From Margaritispora aquatica (Eukaryota > Ascomycota > Leotiomycetes > Helotiales > Discinellaceae), in NCBI GenBank assembly GCA_007644065.1, contig VJWN01000002.1:10135-74134 (forward strand): a stretch of DNA of 64,000 bases. Reading direction: 5' to 3'. The notes beneath the pieces were generated by a model, which was given only the letters and a program-made list of their open reading frames with translations, was not told the origin of the DNA and ran no database searches. A program made the translations under genes and the position numbers. Shown one piece after another: positions 34,403 through 45,317 of the stretch (the stretch's first letter is position 1; each line of letters begins with the position of its first letter).

Positions 34403-36543
34403 CTAGGAGCTAGTCATCACAGCCATCCGTGGAGGGCTAAGCCCACCATCAAGCAGCCCCCGAAGCTGCACATCAAGCTCGTAGAATTCATCTCTTGGAT
34501 CTCCGAACTCATGGAGGAATGTCCAATCCTGGGGAGACTGCATCGAAGCTGAACTATCCATGACAGCACGTGGTGCTGGGGATCCATATTGATGCTCGCC
34601 CTTTGGAGGTCCGAATTGCGAGCCAGGGCCTGGACTTGGGGCTGTAGATGATGATCCTAAGTGATCCTGACCTCTTAGATTTGCAGGTAAATCGAACACT
34701 GCTTTTCAATTAGCATTCGAGTCAGTTGCAGGACGCTATACTTACTATCCGCAAGCATCTGATGGCGAGCACCTGCACTCTTCCACGACTTCCCCAGTGC
34801 TGACAGCCATCGGATACAAAGCTGAAGTTGTCTTTGGACCTCAGCTTCATCGTCTTTAGAAATCTTGGAATGATATAGCAGTGTACTCGCAGTAATGAAT
34901 ACACTAAACACCATATCGCAGGGTAAACCTAAAAGCCGTTCGAAGTAATGTTCTAAAGTAACGCATATTTTTCTTGCCGCTTCCAAACAAATACTATGTG
35001 GGCTTGGTGATGAACTGGCAGCAGGGTTTGACGACCATCGTGCTATGAATGGACGGTGAAGCATGATTGTGCCATGCCAGTTGATCTGTGTTGTTAGATT
35101 AAGCAAATAAGCGAGGACAGTGCACTAACCACATAGTTTGTGACCGAGGCTGGAACAGAAGAGAGTTCTGGACCAAGATCCAGTTTCAAAGGCGATGCCT
35201 CCATATCCGCTTCCCATGCCTGCAATGCAGCCCATAATTCCATCCTCTTAGCCTCTCCTGCTGCTTGATTGTCACGGATAGATTTCCGAGCCAATATACC
35301 ATAGACTTCACGGGATATTCTCTCCATAAGGAGTGAAAGTTTAATGGTTGTGTGCAACCCAGATATTGTTCGCAGCTTGACTGAGTTATTCTTTTTTGGA
35401 AAGGTCTGAATACCCATTTGTGACGACATTAGCTCAAATTCATCAGCCTCTGCCATGGAAGGATATGGACAATCCGATTCCTCAGACCTAAGAAGTACAG
35501 GTCGTCCCATCTCGAAGGACATCATCTTTTCCATAATGTACAAATTCCACCACAGCCGAGAATGAACCTCGCTCTGAAGTGCATCGTCGGTATTTGGTGG
35601 TCGGTGCAATCTCAACTCAACGGCAATGGAAGAAGCAATGCCACAAAGAACAGCTGCACGAGAGTATTCAGCCAGACCATGCTGCTGGAGGGCCAGAATT
35701 GTCAAGACTTGGCAATTGTTTATTGATGGCTCGAGCGCATTGACCATTCGGCCCGTCGCGCCGGAACTCCCTTGGAGGAGATTGAGGGCTCCTTCGAAGA
35801 ATTGCATCGGCTCTGGATATTTCATGACGATGCTATTCGCAGCATGCTGGATTGGTCTGTCCACGCACGAGGCGATCGCGTATATGGCAGCAACCAAAGA
35901 TGGAGTCATCATATCTGTTGGAGAGCCGAAGTCAAGCGATGCATACAGAGGCTTGTATAGAAGAGGCCATAGCGGATGAATGCAATTGAAGTAGGTATGG
36001 AGAAGACGCGTCGATATCTCTGGGGATACTGCTATCTCGCGGAATGGAGTAGTTGCTTGTGGTCGGGATTGTATTTGTATAGACTGACGGTGTGCGACAG
36101 CTGGGTTATTCATATGAATGGTAGGAATATCCTCTCGAGAACCATAAGGTGCTTCAGGCCGGAGTCTGGGACTCTCGACCATACTAGGCCTGGACCTACT
36201 AGACGAATGGCATGTTAGCATGCGCTTTATGCAAGAGATGATGAAGGTGTGCAATTTTGACTCGACGCGATGTACTGCTTGAGCACTAGGTGGACATCGG
36301 GAAGAGCAATGCGCCGGGACGTCTACTGACCTGCGTTTCGAAGATCCATAGACACATTCGATTCCTCTGTCACGACACGGAGCGCAGGTAGGAACTTGTC
36401 CATCACACTGTTTATTACACCAAGTTAGTTGTTGTTATTGCGGGGTTGGACGGACAGGACGGATAAAGTACCTTAACCTTCTTCAAACCGCAAGACACAC
36501 AAGCTTGAGAAACGCGCTTTCGAGCTGGTGCTGGGCTTGTCAT
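34403..36543 (-). CDS. Zn2Cys6 transcription factor with fungal-specific domain
   Basis: Five exons (36472-36543, 36331-36407, 35130-36198, 34746-35085 and 34403-34698) give 617 residues. Introns of 64, 132, 44 and 47 nt close in phase. The zinc cluster (CVSCGLKKVKCDGQVPTC, then CRDRGIEC) is split by intron 1 just before its third Cys. Upstream APARKRVSQA is basic. The middle-homology (Fungal_trans) domain covers about residues 105-400: HTYFNCIHPLWPLLYKPLY, a RRLWW-like SRLWWNLYIMEK and GRP. The C-terminus is Pro/Gly/Ser-rich, a likely activation region. It binds DNA as a dimer at CGG-type half-sites and works in the nucleus. The downstream neighbour is the amine oxidase, in the same direction 1.3 kb away; no regulatory link can be shown. 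Confidence 0.92.
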
Positions 36544-37257
36544 TTTGTCGGAGTGTTATGGATCGATATTTATGTCTGCGACGCAACCATTGAATATAGG
36601 GAATCAAGAATGAAGCTGGTGAGAACTGAAGTCGGGAGGGACAATTGCAAGGCGGCCAGGGCGGGTAAAATATCGGCTAAGCAAAGAACTTGCGGAACAA
36701 AAGCTACAGCCACCCGAAGCCACCTGAAGTGCAGGCGGGAACAATTTACTGGTTGGGGCCGAAATCAAGTCTTTTTTACCAGAGACATCTTCGTATCGAC
36801 TTCACAGTGTAAATCCTATCGTGTTATGGACCCTCGTCGATTGTACCAGCTTCTGTCCTATCCTAATCCAATAATATGACGACCAGAATGTATATTTTAT
36901 CATATACAATTGAACGCTCAAATGAAAAATACGAAGCGTGACATCACCTCAAATACTGTGTAGATCTATACACCTAGCTACACCATTCGGGCCACAGGCA
37001 GACTTGCCATCTCAGCTCTTGGTGTACTCAAGAGCATTTTATCTTTACTTTTTTCGTCTCGCTTGGCTCTCACTAACTTATGCACTAGTTCAAGCAAATA
37101 CATTTGAGGGTGAAACAAGTATATGAGACAGCATGGGTCTAATTATGGGTTTATATTGAAGACTATCTCAACAACTCCATTCACCAAGCCATATCTTCGC
37201 AAAAATTCCCATACAACACTAAGAACGCATACACATATGTATGTTTGAGCTTCAGAA
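36544..37257. other. Intergenic spacer
   Basis: Promoter of the Zn2Cys6 gene and 3' end of the NLP gene. No additional gene seen. Confidence 0.5.
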
Positions 37258-38019
37258 TCAAGCAGCAGCACCATTAATATTGCGCTCAAATGTTCCATCC
37301 TTGAGAGGCACAGTACCTGTCTTAAAGTCAGTATCCTGCAACGCCCTCCTGGATTTTTCAGGCAAGCTCTCCCACGCAATGAGTGGCTGTTCCTGGCCCA
37401 CCTCATTCGTCAACTTCATTGAATGGGTATTCGGCCAGCTACCATGGTACTTTATCAAAGGTCGTGTCAACCTGGCCCAAAACTTCTTGGTGCATGCCCA
37501 TTTCCCGTGAGAGGATGGGCAGACACTAATAAGATTCGAAGGATCCGTGGATTTTGCCGAGTCGAGCCAGAGAATGACACCCTCCCATTCATGGCGATGA
37601 CCACTGGCTGGAGATGGGATGTCCTTGGGCATATACCATGCGTACATGAGTGCGTAGTGCCCATTTTTGTGCTGCATGCCGCGGACATAAACTTGTCCTA
37701 TGGAGTCTGAGCACCCACTGCTTGGGGTACCCCACCAGTGAGTAAGGCCAGCACTTTCCATGGTCAGTAGATCTTCGATAAGGAGTTGGGAGACCGACTT
37801 TGTATTACCATCCGCATCAACGGCAGGATATGGAACACAGCCGTTTACCACATCGAGGTATGGTTGATATGTCTTGTACAGTATTCCATCTCTGTTATCT
37901 GGAACGGCCTCCGGGAGTCCAACAATTTTGTTCGTAGCAATGAGATCGGGGAGATTGATTGGAGTGCCCGCAACGATGACTGACGCTGTCAGTAGTAGCG
38001 TGCGACATTGGAGAAACAT
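37258..38019 (-). CDS. NLP (NPP1) necrosis- and ethylene-inducing-type secreted protein
   Basis: A single exon of 253 residues. A signal peptide covers residues 1 to about 20 (hydrophobic core LLLTASVIVAG). The NPP1 domain is complete. Cys61 and Cys103 fit the two-cysteine layout of type 1 NLPs. GQVYVRG and HYALMYAWYMPKD precede the family heptapeptide at about 140-146, which reads GHRHEWE. The fifth residue is Glu where Asp is most common; this position helps bind the metal ion needed for membrane damage in toxic members, so activity may differ. NLPs bind plant sphingolipids and permeabilise dicot membranes, and many members are non-toxic. The copy is intact and intronless, and the C-terminal half is of normal length. 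Confidence 0.93.
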   Translation of the reverse strand: MFLQCRTLLLTASVIVAGTPINLPDLIATNKIVGLPEAVPDNRDGILYKTYQPYLDVVNGCVPYPAVDADGNTKSVSQLLIEDLLTMESAGLTHWWGTPSSGCSDSIGQVYVRGMQHKNGHYALMYAWYMPKDIPSPASGHRHEWEGVILWLDSAKSTDPSNLISVCPSSHGKWACTKKFWARLTRPLIKYHGSWPNTHSMKLTNEVGQEQPLIAWESLPEKSRRALQDTDFKTGTVPLKDGTFERNINGAAA

Positions 38020-39652
38020 CTTGTTACTGCGACTTTAGGATTTCCAAATGTGTCAATGCAGATGGATTGAAAACAAGAAACAAGCCGTTGATTGCCTGAA
38101 TATAAGAAGAGTCACATCATTGGGGAGAGAGGATATCAGTCCCCCTTTTGTATTTTCGAGTTGTGTGTAGTGGGTAGTCTATTGTCTAGCTCCCGAACTG
38201 CTAGGACACCAAAGTATTAGCACTTGACCTAGTAAGCGAAAGCTGAATACCTAGGTAGGTAGCTGCCACTAGTTTTCCTGATGCCCATAACTTGGGATAT
38301 GTTCAGTTCTTCTACCTGAAAATTGTTGCAGCAAGAAAGCCGTTGTATGATCAAGAACGAAAGAAGTGTATTTTTCCGGCAACCTCGCATCACCTGTCAT
38401 TATTTTCCGAAGTGTGTGGGTGTTCTTGGTTCGCTGATGTTTGATAAACATTTTCTGATATAGCCAAGACTTTTTGTCATCATTGTCTTCTGCCGCACTG
38501 TATTAGTGAGAATTGATAGCTTCAACAATGACAGTACGGTAGATTTCCTTCCCACATGCATCTCACTGGTATCTGGTCCACGAGCCATTAATGCAATGTC
38601 CAACTCGAAAATGGCTTTTAAATACAGAAATAAAACAATACAAGACTCAGTGCACGGCAGCCCAGTTAGGGTTGATAAGAATTTGATTTTCAGCTTAAAA
38701 TACTCAGACGAGTCACTTCATTTCCTCCGAACCATCACAACGAAGCAGGGCTGCGCTTTGTAGTTACATAACCTCCTACTCTCCTACTCTGCCTTCACAC
38801 ACAAAATAAAATCAATGAATTAATATCTTTGCCACCTTGGAAGATTGAGGGATATTCCGGAGAGTCTCATCTACCTAGGTTATCTGTACCAACTTGAAGG
38901 GCCATTACAATCACGTGAGATTTTGTCACGTGGATCACTATAAACAGAGGCCAGCACATTTTTGCGTCTCGGCACAGTTCATACCTAGCATTACAAGGCA
39001 ACTGTATGCCTTACTTATATCCTTGCAAATTAAAGTGGCCTGTTTCTCTCTATATAATCACCCTTTTCCCACACAATGCTGACCCAATCTAGAACTGGGC
39101 CGGAGGCTCTGCCACTCGCTTGTCCATAACCTTGTCACTAGGTATGATATGATTGGCACATTCGCACTTCTCGCAATTGTCAAAGTACTGTGCTGCCAAT
39201 GATCCTAGTAGATTAAGCAAACAATGCTATTCTTGTTCCTTTTCAGAAAATGATAGCTGTGAACAGGCGCAGCACCGGTTTTTTAGAAGCTCTATGAGGC
39301 TGAAGCTCCATCGCATCTCCAATCCCAATCCGAGCTTACGGTAAGCTACTAGACAGCGAATAATGGGATGAACTTAGGAAACCAGCATGTAGCTTGTTTT
39401 GCTACCAGGGCGTCTGGAAACAACTCTATCCTAATCCATTGGGAGCATGGCCAGTGTATGTCAATGGCGAGTATATAACTCATTCTCATCCCCATCTCAT
39501 ATCGCTCTTCACTCTCTATCACATTACCATCCTCCATCATCTACTCATATTTCCTTGTTCCCTTTGTTGGTCATTCCATTTGTCATCTGCATTTCTGTTT
39601 CTTGCACTTTGTCATCCAAACAATCCCAACACTTCAACAAAAAATCGCCAAT
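38020..39652. other. Intergenic region between NLP and small secreted protein genes
   Basis: Divergent promoter DNA for both putative effectors, about 1.6 kb, AT-rich in the middle. AGTATATAAC at about 39469-39478 is a good TATA box about 180 bases before the next ATG. CCTAGGTAGG palindromic runs occur at about 38250-38262 and 38872-38878. No gene supported. Confidence 0.5.
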
Positions 39653-40478
39653 ATGATCTCTTCCATCTCCACAATTGCTTGCTTTGCTCTTTTGGCTCAA
39701 CAGGTGAGACTCATGCGGAATTTTCGTGCAAAAATGATTTGTTCTGACAAAATTTAGGGCTTTGCAGCAGCCATCTCCGTTAGATCGGCTGCCGACGTCA
39801 GCACCAGAGCAATCTCGCCTCTGTTCTATGAAGGACCCATCACGCCTGGTGGCGAGAACGTTACATTGACTGGCACCAGCGCCCAGGTATTTCAGAGTCT
39901 CTTACACGATATACCCGAAAAAGATATTTACTAGTATTAGGACATTCACGCTCAGATCAAGCACTTGAACCGAGACTTCCAACCAGAAGCTTTCAGTGCC
40001 TTGTCTGCCAGAGATTCTAACGAGAAGCGAAACAAGGTATGCGCTATTTTTGAGTAATGTAGATCTCAATCTAATAATTTACAGGATGGCTCTCCAAACT
40101 GCAACGTCGGCATCAGCGTCGTGACTAGCAAAACGCAGGAGAATATCAATTACCTTGCCGGATTGTCTGGGAGATGCGGTGTCAATGCAAACTCCTGCGC
40201 CCGAATCGCATGCACCTGGAATGTTGCAATCTACTTGTGCAACGACGTAAGTCACCATCCTCGTCCAATGCCAGAAAGTATGATTGAAATACAAGACTAA
40301 TGTGCTGAATTAGAACAACGCGTACATCGCTCCTAGCTGCGCATACCTGGCTACTTATGCCAGCGACATCGTCAACGCATGTCCTCGTGGCGGCAACCTC
40401 GCCAACGGCCAATTGTTCGACACTGATAGATACAACATCATTGTCACTGGCACTGATATGTTTGACCAGCAATGCTAG
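39653..40478 (+). CDS. Small cysteine-containing secreted protein, effector candidate
   Basis: Five short exons (39653-39703, 39758-39886, 39941-40036, 40085-40246 and 40314-40478) give 200 residues. All four introns (54, 54, 48 and 67 nt) lie between whole codons. A signal peptide covers about residues 1-22 (MISSISTIACFALLAQQGFAA). The mature part has Cys in CNVGIS, GRCGVNANSCARIACTWN, YLCND, SCAYL, NACPRGG and a final Cys just before the stop, likely forming disulfides. The pattern C-G-N-C-R-C-W-N-I-CND is shared by many uncharacterised small secreted proteins of plant-associated fungi. No enzyme motif is seen. The gene sits next to the NLP in divergent orientation. Confidence 0.85.
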
Positions 40479-41525
40479 AGCTCTCAACGGCGGATTCTTT
40501 GATCTTGGCAGTGGCGTGCGTTAACGTCGCTTGCCTCCCATCTTATAGTTCTCAGCCGTTGAGTTGCAATCGAGGGAGTGTGTGTTACGGCTGTGTTGGG
40601 AGGAATTGCGGAAGGCGAGCGCTTTTGGGGATCGTCCGGGAGAGGTTGTTGTTGCTTTTGATTTTTTGCACAGCAGATTTGGACATTCTTTTGGAAAATA
40701 GCATAGAGACAGTATGTGGCTTCTCGTAAACCAATTCAATTGCAAATTTGTATTGAATGCTCCACTCCACGACCTTGTAGACATTGATTAATGTTATTCT
40801 CCAAGCGAAGTTTTTGCACGTTGGTCTGTCCTATAGGGATGTGCTAATTTCTTCTTGGGGTAGCTTTCCAGTGCTGCTCGCTTAATTGCCTCCCAGGTCC
40901 AAGACAATTCATACTTTCTGGCATCTTGCGAAAGAATATCGAGTTACAGGAATTCCAATTGTCTCAGATTAAGTCAAGAATATTACTTTTGAAATTGGAC
41001 CTTCCACCTTTTATAGTGCCTAGCAAACAGTCACGTGATATTCACAGCCTCAACCTGGAAGTCATCACATGAGCTAGAGCCACTCTGAAAGTAGGTAGTT
41101 CCCTCAACAGAGAAAAGATCATTTCCGCTTCTCTCCACAGATTTTATGTCACGACAGCAAAAATATCGCGAATTATCGCTTATCAAAGTTGATGCGCCGA
41201 ACACTGCAGCCTGATATTTTCCCAACTTTGCGAATTATTTTAATTTCAATTTTGATGCTGAATCAATGGAAGGTGATGCCGTCAGTGCGGCATCCCACCT
41301 GACATTGCCGGCATCCGGTGGGATGTGCGCTGTGGGCTGTGGATGTCCGGATTATACAAGCACCTTGAAGCATAAGGTTACCTAAGATACCTTACGGATG
41401 GAAAGCTGCTATACTTTGAGTATAACTACTTATTGATATGCTCATTTCCATATTTCTTCTTCACAATCTGACATCTTACTACAGCAGTTCATCACCAAAA
41501 CCCATCTCTACATTTCCTTATAAAT
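40479..41525. other. Intergenic region
   Basis: 3' side of the secreted protein gene and promoter of the macro-sirtuin gene. It has GGATGCCGTC/GCATCCGG-type partial palindromes at about 41270-41320. No gene supported. Confidence 0.5.
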
Positions 41526-43325
41526 ATGAATCCCTCACCTGAGCTCGCCAAAGTGGTCGCATACCTCACAAAACATGCATCTCCGGCTGAACTTGCATAT
41601 CTATATCGCAGATATCCCAACTACGAGTCTCTAGAGACATGGGATGAGCTGTGTATCATGAAGATGCTTCTTTGTCGACGAAGTCCGACACCATCACTTC
41701 CATCAGATATACTCGCCGCTATCGATGATATTCTCGTGTACGAACAATCACAGAAACTCCTCACTTCATCCTCCAGTCTTCCTCCTCTCAATACAACCTC
41801 CATCGAGAAGCACAGGACCAGAATATCTCTCTGGAGGGGTGACATCACCACCCTCTCCCAAACGACAGCGATTGTGAATGCGGCCAACTCTCAACTACTT
41901 GGGTGCTTCGCTCCACACCACAAATGCATCGATAATGCCATTCACGCAGCTGCCGGTCCTCGACTTCGTCATGAATGTTTCGCACTCATGTCCGAGCAAG
42001 GCTCCGAAGAGTCTGTTGGTCAAGCGAAAGTAACGAAGGGATACTGCTTGCCAGCTGAGTACGTGATTCATACTGTTGGGCCTCAGATTGCCAAAAGCGA
42101 GGTGCCAACGGGCAACGATCATGTACTGCTGGGTAACTGTTATCTTTCTTGCTTGGAGGCTTGTGAGAAGCTGCCGGCTTTGGAAGATGGGCGAAAAGTG
42201 CTAGTATTTTGCTGTATATCCACAGGACTTTTTGGATTCCCTTCAAACTTGGCAGCTGAGACTGCGATAGCCTCTGTTGAGGGGTGGTTGTCGAGACATC
42301 TAGAAACCACAATCACGGATGTTATCTTCAACGTCTTCACTGAAGTAGACCTTGAGATATATTCCTCTGTTCTCACACTACATCAAACACTCGAGATCTC
42401 AAAGCAGGTAAACAGTCAGCCAAGTTCAGCCATCGCTGTTGCTTCCAAATGGCTACGTGGCGCCAATCGCCTCCTTATCACTGCCGGAGCAGGACTCTCG
42501 GCTTCCGCAGGTCTAGACTACAACTCAACCTCCCTTTTCGAAAAGGAATTCCCAGCTTTCACCGTCCCGCCTTATAACTTCACATGTCTCTACGATCTCA
42601 TACGCCCACTCACATGGCCATCAGAAGAGGCACGATGGGGGTATTACTTCAATCATTTCCTCATGGTGCGGAAGTGGCCAACTTCCCCTGTTTATCGAAA
42701 CCTTCTCTCCATAGCTGAGAGCTTTGAAGAGGGTCAGGTACATGTGAGAACTAGCAATGTTGATGGCTTCTTTGTCAAGAACGGATTCAGTGAAGATATT
42801 GTGTCGACCCCACAGGGACAATATGCATACATTCAATGCGCCACTCCGTGTAAAGCTGCGGCATCCTTTGAAAGCAAGCCGTTCACCGACGTGGCGGCTC
42901 CTTTTCTGGATCCAGAGACACAGATGCTCACTGACTCATCAAAGATCCCGCTCTGTAAGTTTTGTGGAGGGAAGCTGGTTTTGTGCGCCAGAATGGGGCG
43001 ACAATTTCTGGAAAATCGATTCGCGGGACAAGAGAGGGTGTATCGCTCTTTTCGACACGAGACTTTGCATCACCAGTCTCCAGTCACTAATGCGATAGAA
43101 GATGACAAAGAACTTACGGTGATAATTGAGTTGGGGGTAGGTCTCTCAACCACAGGTGTACTGCGATGGCCAGACGAGGATCTTGTTGCTCGTGGAGGTG
43201 GAAGAGTGAAATTGATACGCATTGGGCTTGAGGCTGGTGGATGTGTTGATTGGGAGGACGAGAATATGGTTGGTATTCAGGGTGATATTGGTGAGGTGTT
43301 GAAAGCACTTGTTCTTGCAAGGTGA
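41526..43325 (+). CDS. Zinc-macrodomain fused to class M sirtuin (SirTM)
   Basis: A single exon of 599 residues. Residues 1 to about 95 are a helical lead. Residues about 100-270 form a macrodomain of the zinc-dependent type: GDITTLSQTTAIVNAANS, the loop GCFAPHHKCIDNAIHAAAGPRLRHEC with Cys/His zinc-ligand candidates, GYCLPAEYVIHTVGP and CISTGLFGFP. Residues about 305-595 form a sirtuin: TAGAGLSASAGLDY binds NAD, then TSNVDGFFVKNGF. The usual catalytic His is replaced by Gln in TPQGQYAYIQC, as known for SirTM proteins. A zinc ribbon is suggested by QCATPC and CKFCGGK, and RMGRQFLENRF supplies a conserved Arg. SirTMs are known to ADP-ribosylate proteins and Zn-macrodomains to remove ADP-ribose, so one chain may hold writer and eraser. 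No lipoate-ligase or GcvH-like partner is visible nearby. The substrate is unknown. Confidence 0.92.
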   Translation: MNPSPELAKVVAYLTKHASPAELAYLYRRYPNYESLETWDELCIMKMLLCRRSPTPSLPSDILAAIDDILVYEQSQKLLTSSSSLPPLNTTSIEKHRTRISLWRGDITTLSQTTAIVNAANSQLLGCFAPHHKCIDNAIHAAAGPRLRHECFALMSEQGSEESVGQAKVTKGYCLPAEYVIHTVGPQIAKSEVPTGNDHVLLGNCYLSCLEACEKLPALEDGRKVLVFCCISTGLFGFPSNLAAETAIASVEGWLSRHLETTITDVIFNVFTEVDLEIYSSVLTLHQTLEISKQVNSQPSSAIAVASKWLRGANRLLITAGAGLSASAGLDYNSTSLFEKEFPAFTVPPYNFTCLYDLIRPLTWPSEEARWGYYFNHFLMVRKWPTSPVYRNLLSIAESFEEGQVHVRTSNVDGFFVKNGFSEDIVSTPQGQYAYIQCATPCKAAASFESKPFTDVAAPFLDPETQMLTDSSKIPLCKFCGGKLVLCARMGRQFLENRFAGQERVYRSFRHETLHHQSPVTNAIEDDKELTVIIELGVGLSTTGVLRWPDEDLVARGGGRVKLIRIGLEAGGCVDWEDENMVGIQGDIGEVLKALVLAR

Positions 43326-43918
43326 TACCGGATATTGTAGATTAACAGATAGGAAGAAATTCCATTGCTTGTGTTGATACATTGGCCATTGTGTTTCGCT
43401 ATTAAATCCTTCCGCGTTTACCTTTAACGAAATTTTGCCAGAGAATTGCCCAGAATTGTCGCGCACAAAGTTCAAGCTACTCCTACTCCTCGACGGAAAT
43501 AACTGAGGCTGCAATAGGAGAATACCAGTTGAATTTATATCTTCGCATCTAAAAAGCCTATAGATTGAGAGGATACGGGTGATGAAAGCTGCCAGAACGA
43601 GCCCTAATTGGTTACGCTTGGGTAGGACAGATTAAGCATATATTGCGAGACCGTTTTGGTTCCCAAACTTGTAAAACTAGAGTCATGATACCCACAGACT
43701 CAGGATTAATTTTTCCTTTCGCTGGTTCCGTTTTAGTCTCCGGGCGTGAGCAACTGCTGCTTTAACCTGAGCTAAGGGTCAGCAAACCTGAGCCGAGGGC
43801 GCCCTACGATAACCATGTGATGGCCCAACGTGGACGCAAGAACTCCATAAGGTTATTAACCTTATATGATGTACAAGAAAGAGAAAATTGTTTTATGATA
43901 CCAGAAAATTATAACACT
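43326..43918. other. Intergenic spacer
   Basis: This lies between the macro-sirtuin gene and the LINE relic. No gene seen. Confidence 0.5.
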
Positions 43919-44783
43919 TTAGATTCTAGTTATAGATAAACAGGTCAAACTTTCAGGCAAGTTAGGTACATAATCAAAAAAGAGACAAAAGGAAAAGTTT
44001 GAGTTCACATCAAAACTGACCAGACTCAGTACTTTCTTACCTCTCCACGGATTGTGAATATGTTCTTGTAAAAGCAGAGGCGCTTGCTCAGTTGGAAACT
44101 GCTTCTTTGCCCCAAAATAGGGGTTTGGGAGCAGTCCAACGTCTTGGTCATGTACGAGATCCTCTCGGCAGCTACCGACTCTTACATTTTGTCTGGTGTG
44201 GGTAGTAATGAGAGCGGTCTCCATGATTTTGCTGTTGTATAATCTCCTATGCTCGGCTTCTTGAGCGGTATAATCTTGGCATTCCTCCACTGGGTAGGAA
44301 GATTGCCTTCATCGAGCAAGGTCTGGAAGAGCGGCAGTACCCTGTTCTTTATCACTGACCACACTTGCTTTCACACTATCGCCGGTAAGCCATCGTCCCC
44401 CGAGTGCCCTCCATAGTTTTGCTGCGAACACTTTTCGCTCAATCTCTTCCATCGTTAGGCGAGACATCGGCACTGCTACTCGCTAGGGTCGTTCGCCTTC
44501 CTCCTCTATCACTACCGGCAGTGGGAGAAAAGAATGCGATTAATAGCTCCACGGCTTGCTCAGTTTGGTTCTCTGTGACTCATCCGTTTCTCCTCACTAA
44601 CAGTGTTATCTTGTCGAAGGGTGATTTTTTGCCCAGCTTGACACACCTTGCGGCTTGCCAGATATTTGCTTCATCGGCGAGAAAGTTCTGCCAACATGCC
44701 TTCTTCTGCTTTCGAATAGCATCGTGCAATTCTTTGGCATCGTTCTCCGCCTGTTGTTCTAATTCGCCATCTGTGCGACCCAT
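43919..44783 (-). mobile_element. LINE (Tad1-like) reverse-transcriptase relic
   Basis: On the minus strand 44580-44783 reads KKACWQNFLADEANIWQAAR, the segment before the RT domain in Tad1-type non-LTR elements. Then 44182-44364 reads VIKNRVLPLFQTLLDEGNLP, WRNAKIIPLKKP and KSWRPLSLLPT (RT blocks 1-2). In another frame 43999-44290 continues with GLLPNPYFGAKKQ, LLLQEHI and WRGKKVLSLVSFDV (blocks 2a-3). After SFDV the similarity is lost, so the catalytic YxDD part is absent. At least two frameshifts and several stops separate the pieces. It is a dead, 3'-truncated fragment of a retrotransposon. Its 5' border is unclear and could extend to about 45 kb. Confidence 0.85.
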
Positions 44784-45317
44784 GCGCCATTACATTCCGG
44801 CCCGATTACTCCATTGCGTGTACGACCTCTAGAGCTGCGTGAGATCTGTTGTCTATCATCTTCTCGCATACGGTGCTAGGCTAGCTTTGGGGTTAAGGTA
44901 TGAACTGCCTCAAGCACCACATCCATTAGTCGGTCCATTGGCTGCGGTACCTACCGCCCTCTAGCACACTTCGTAAGTTAGTAGAGATTTTGTTACTGAT
45001 CTCAGACCAAATGAATTCTTAAAGAATCTCTGCTCGGTGGCGCCTTCGGAGGTTATTATGCCAAATTTCGTCTTGATTGTGCTGCACTTGCTCTCGTGTA
45101 AGTTATAAGTGACCGATCTGTGGAGTCACTGGATCCCACTCCACACCATCCTTTGACTGCAAAAAAAGCAAAAACAAAAGCTTCATACCTTAAAATAGTC
45201 AAACCTCCCAAGAAGATATTCTCAAATCCTCCAATAAAAAAAATTTAAAGTACAAATTATATACAACGTGAAAATCAGTGTACAGATTTTAACAGAATTA
45301 AATATTCTTCGGGGTCT
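44784..45317. other. Possible further LINE remains and AT-rich spacer
   Basis: The first 200-300 bases may belong to the LINE relic, but no protein motif is readable. From 45160 on the DNA is A/T-rich, up to the 3' end of the FAD monooxygenase. Confidence 0.4.

Noticed and set aside
44404..44832. Plus-strand open frame of 142 codons
   Set aside because: It is antisense to the LINE reverse-transcriptase relic, which explains its sequence.
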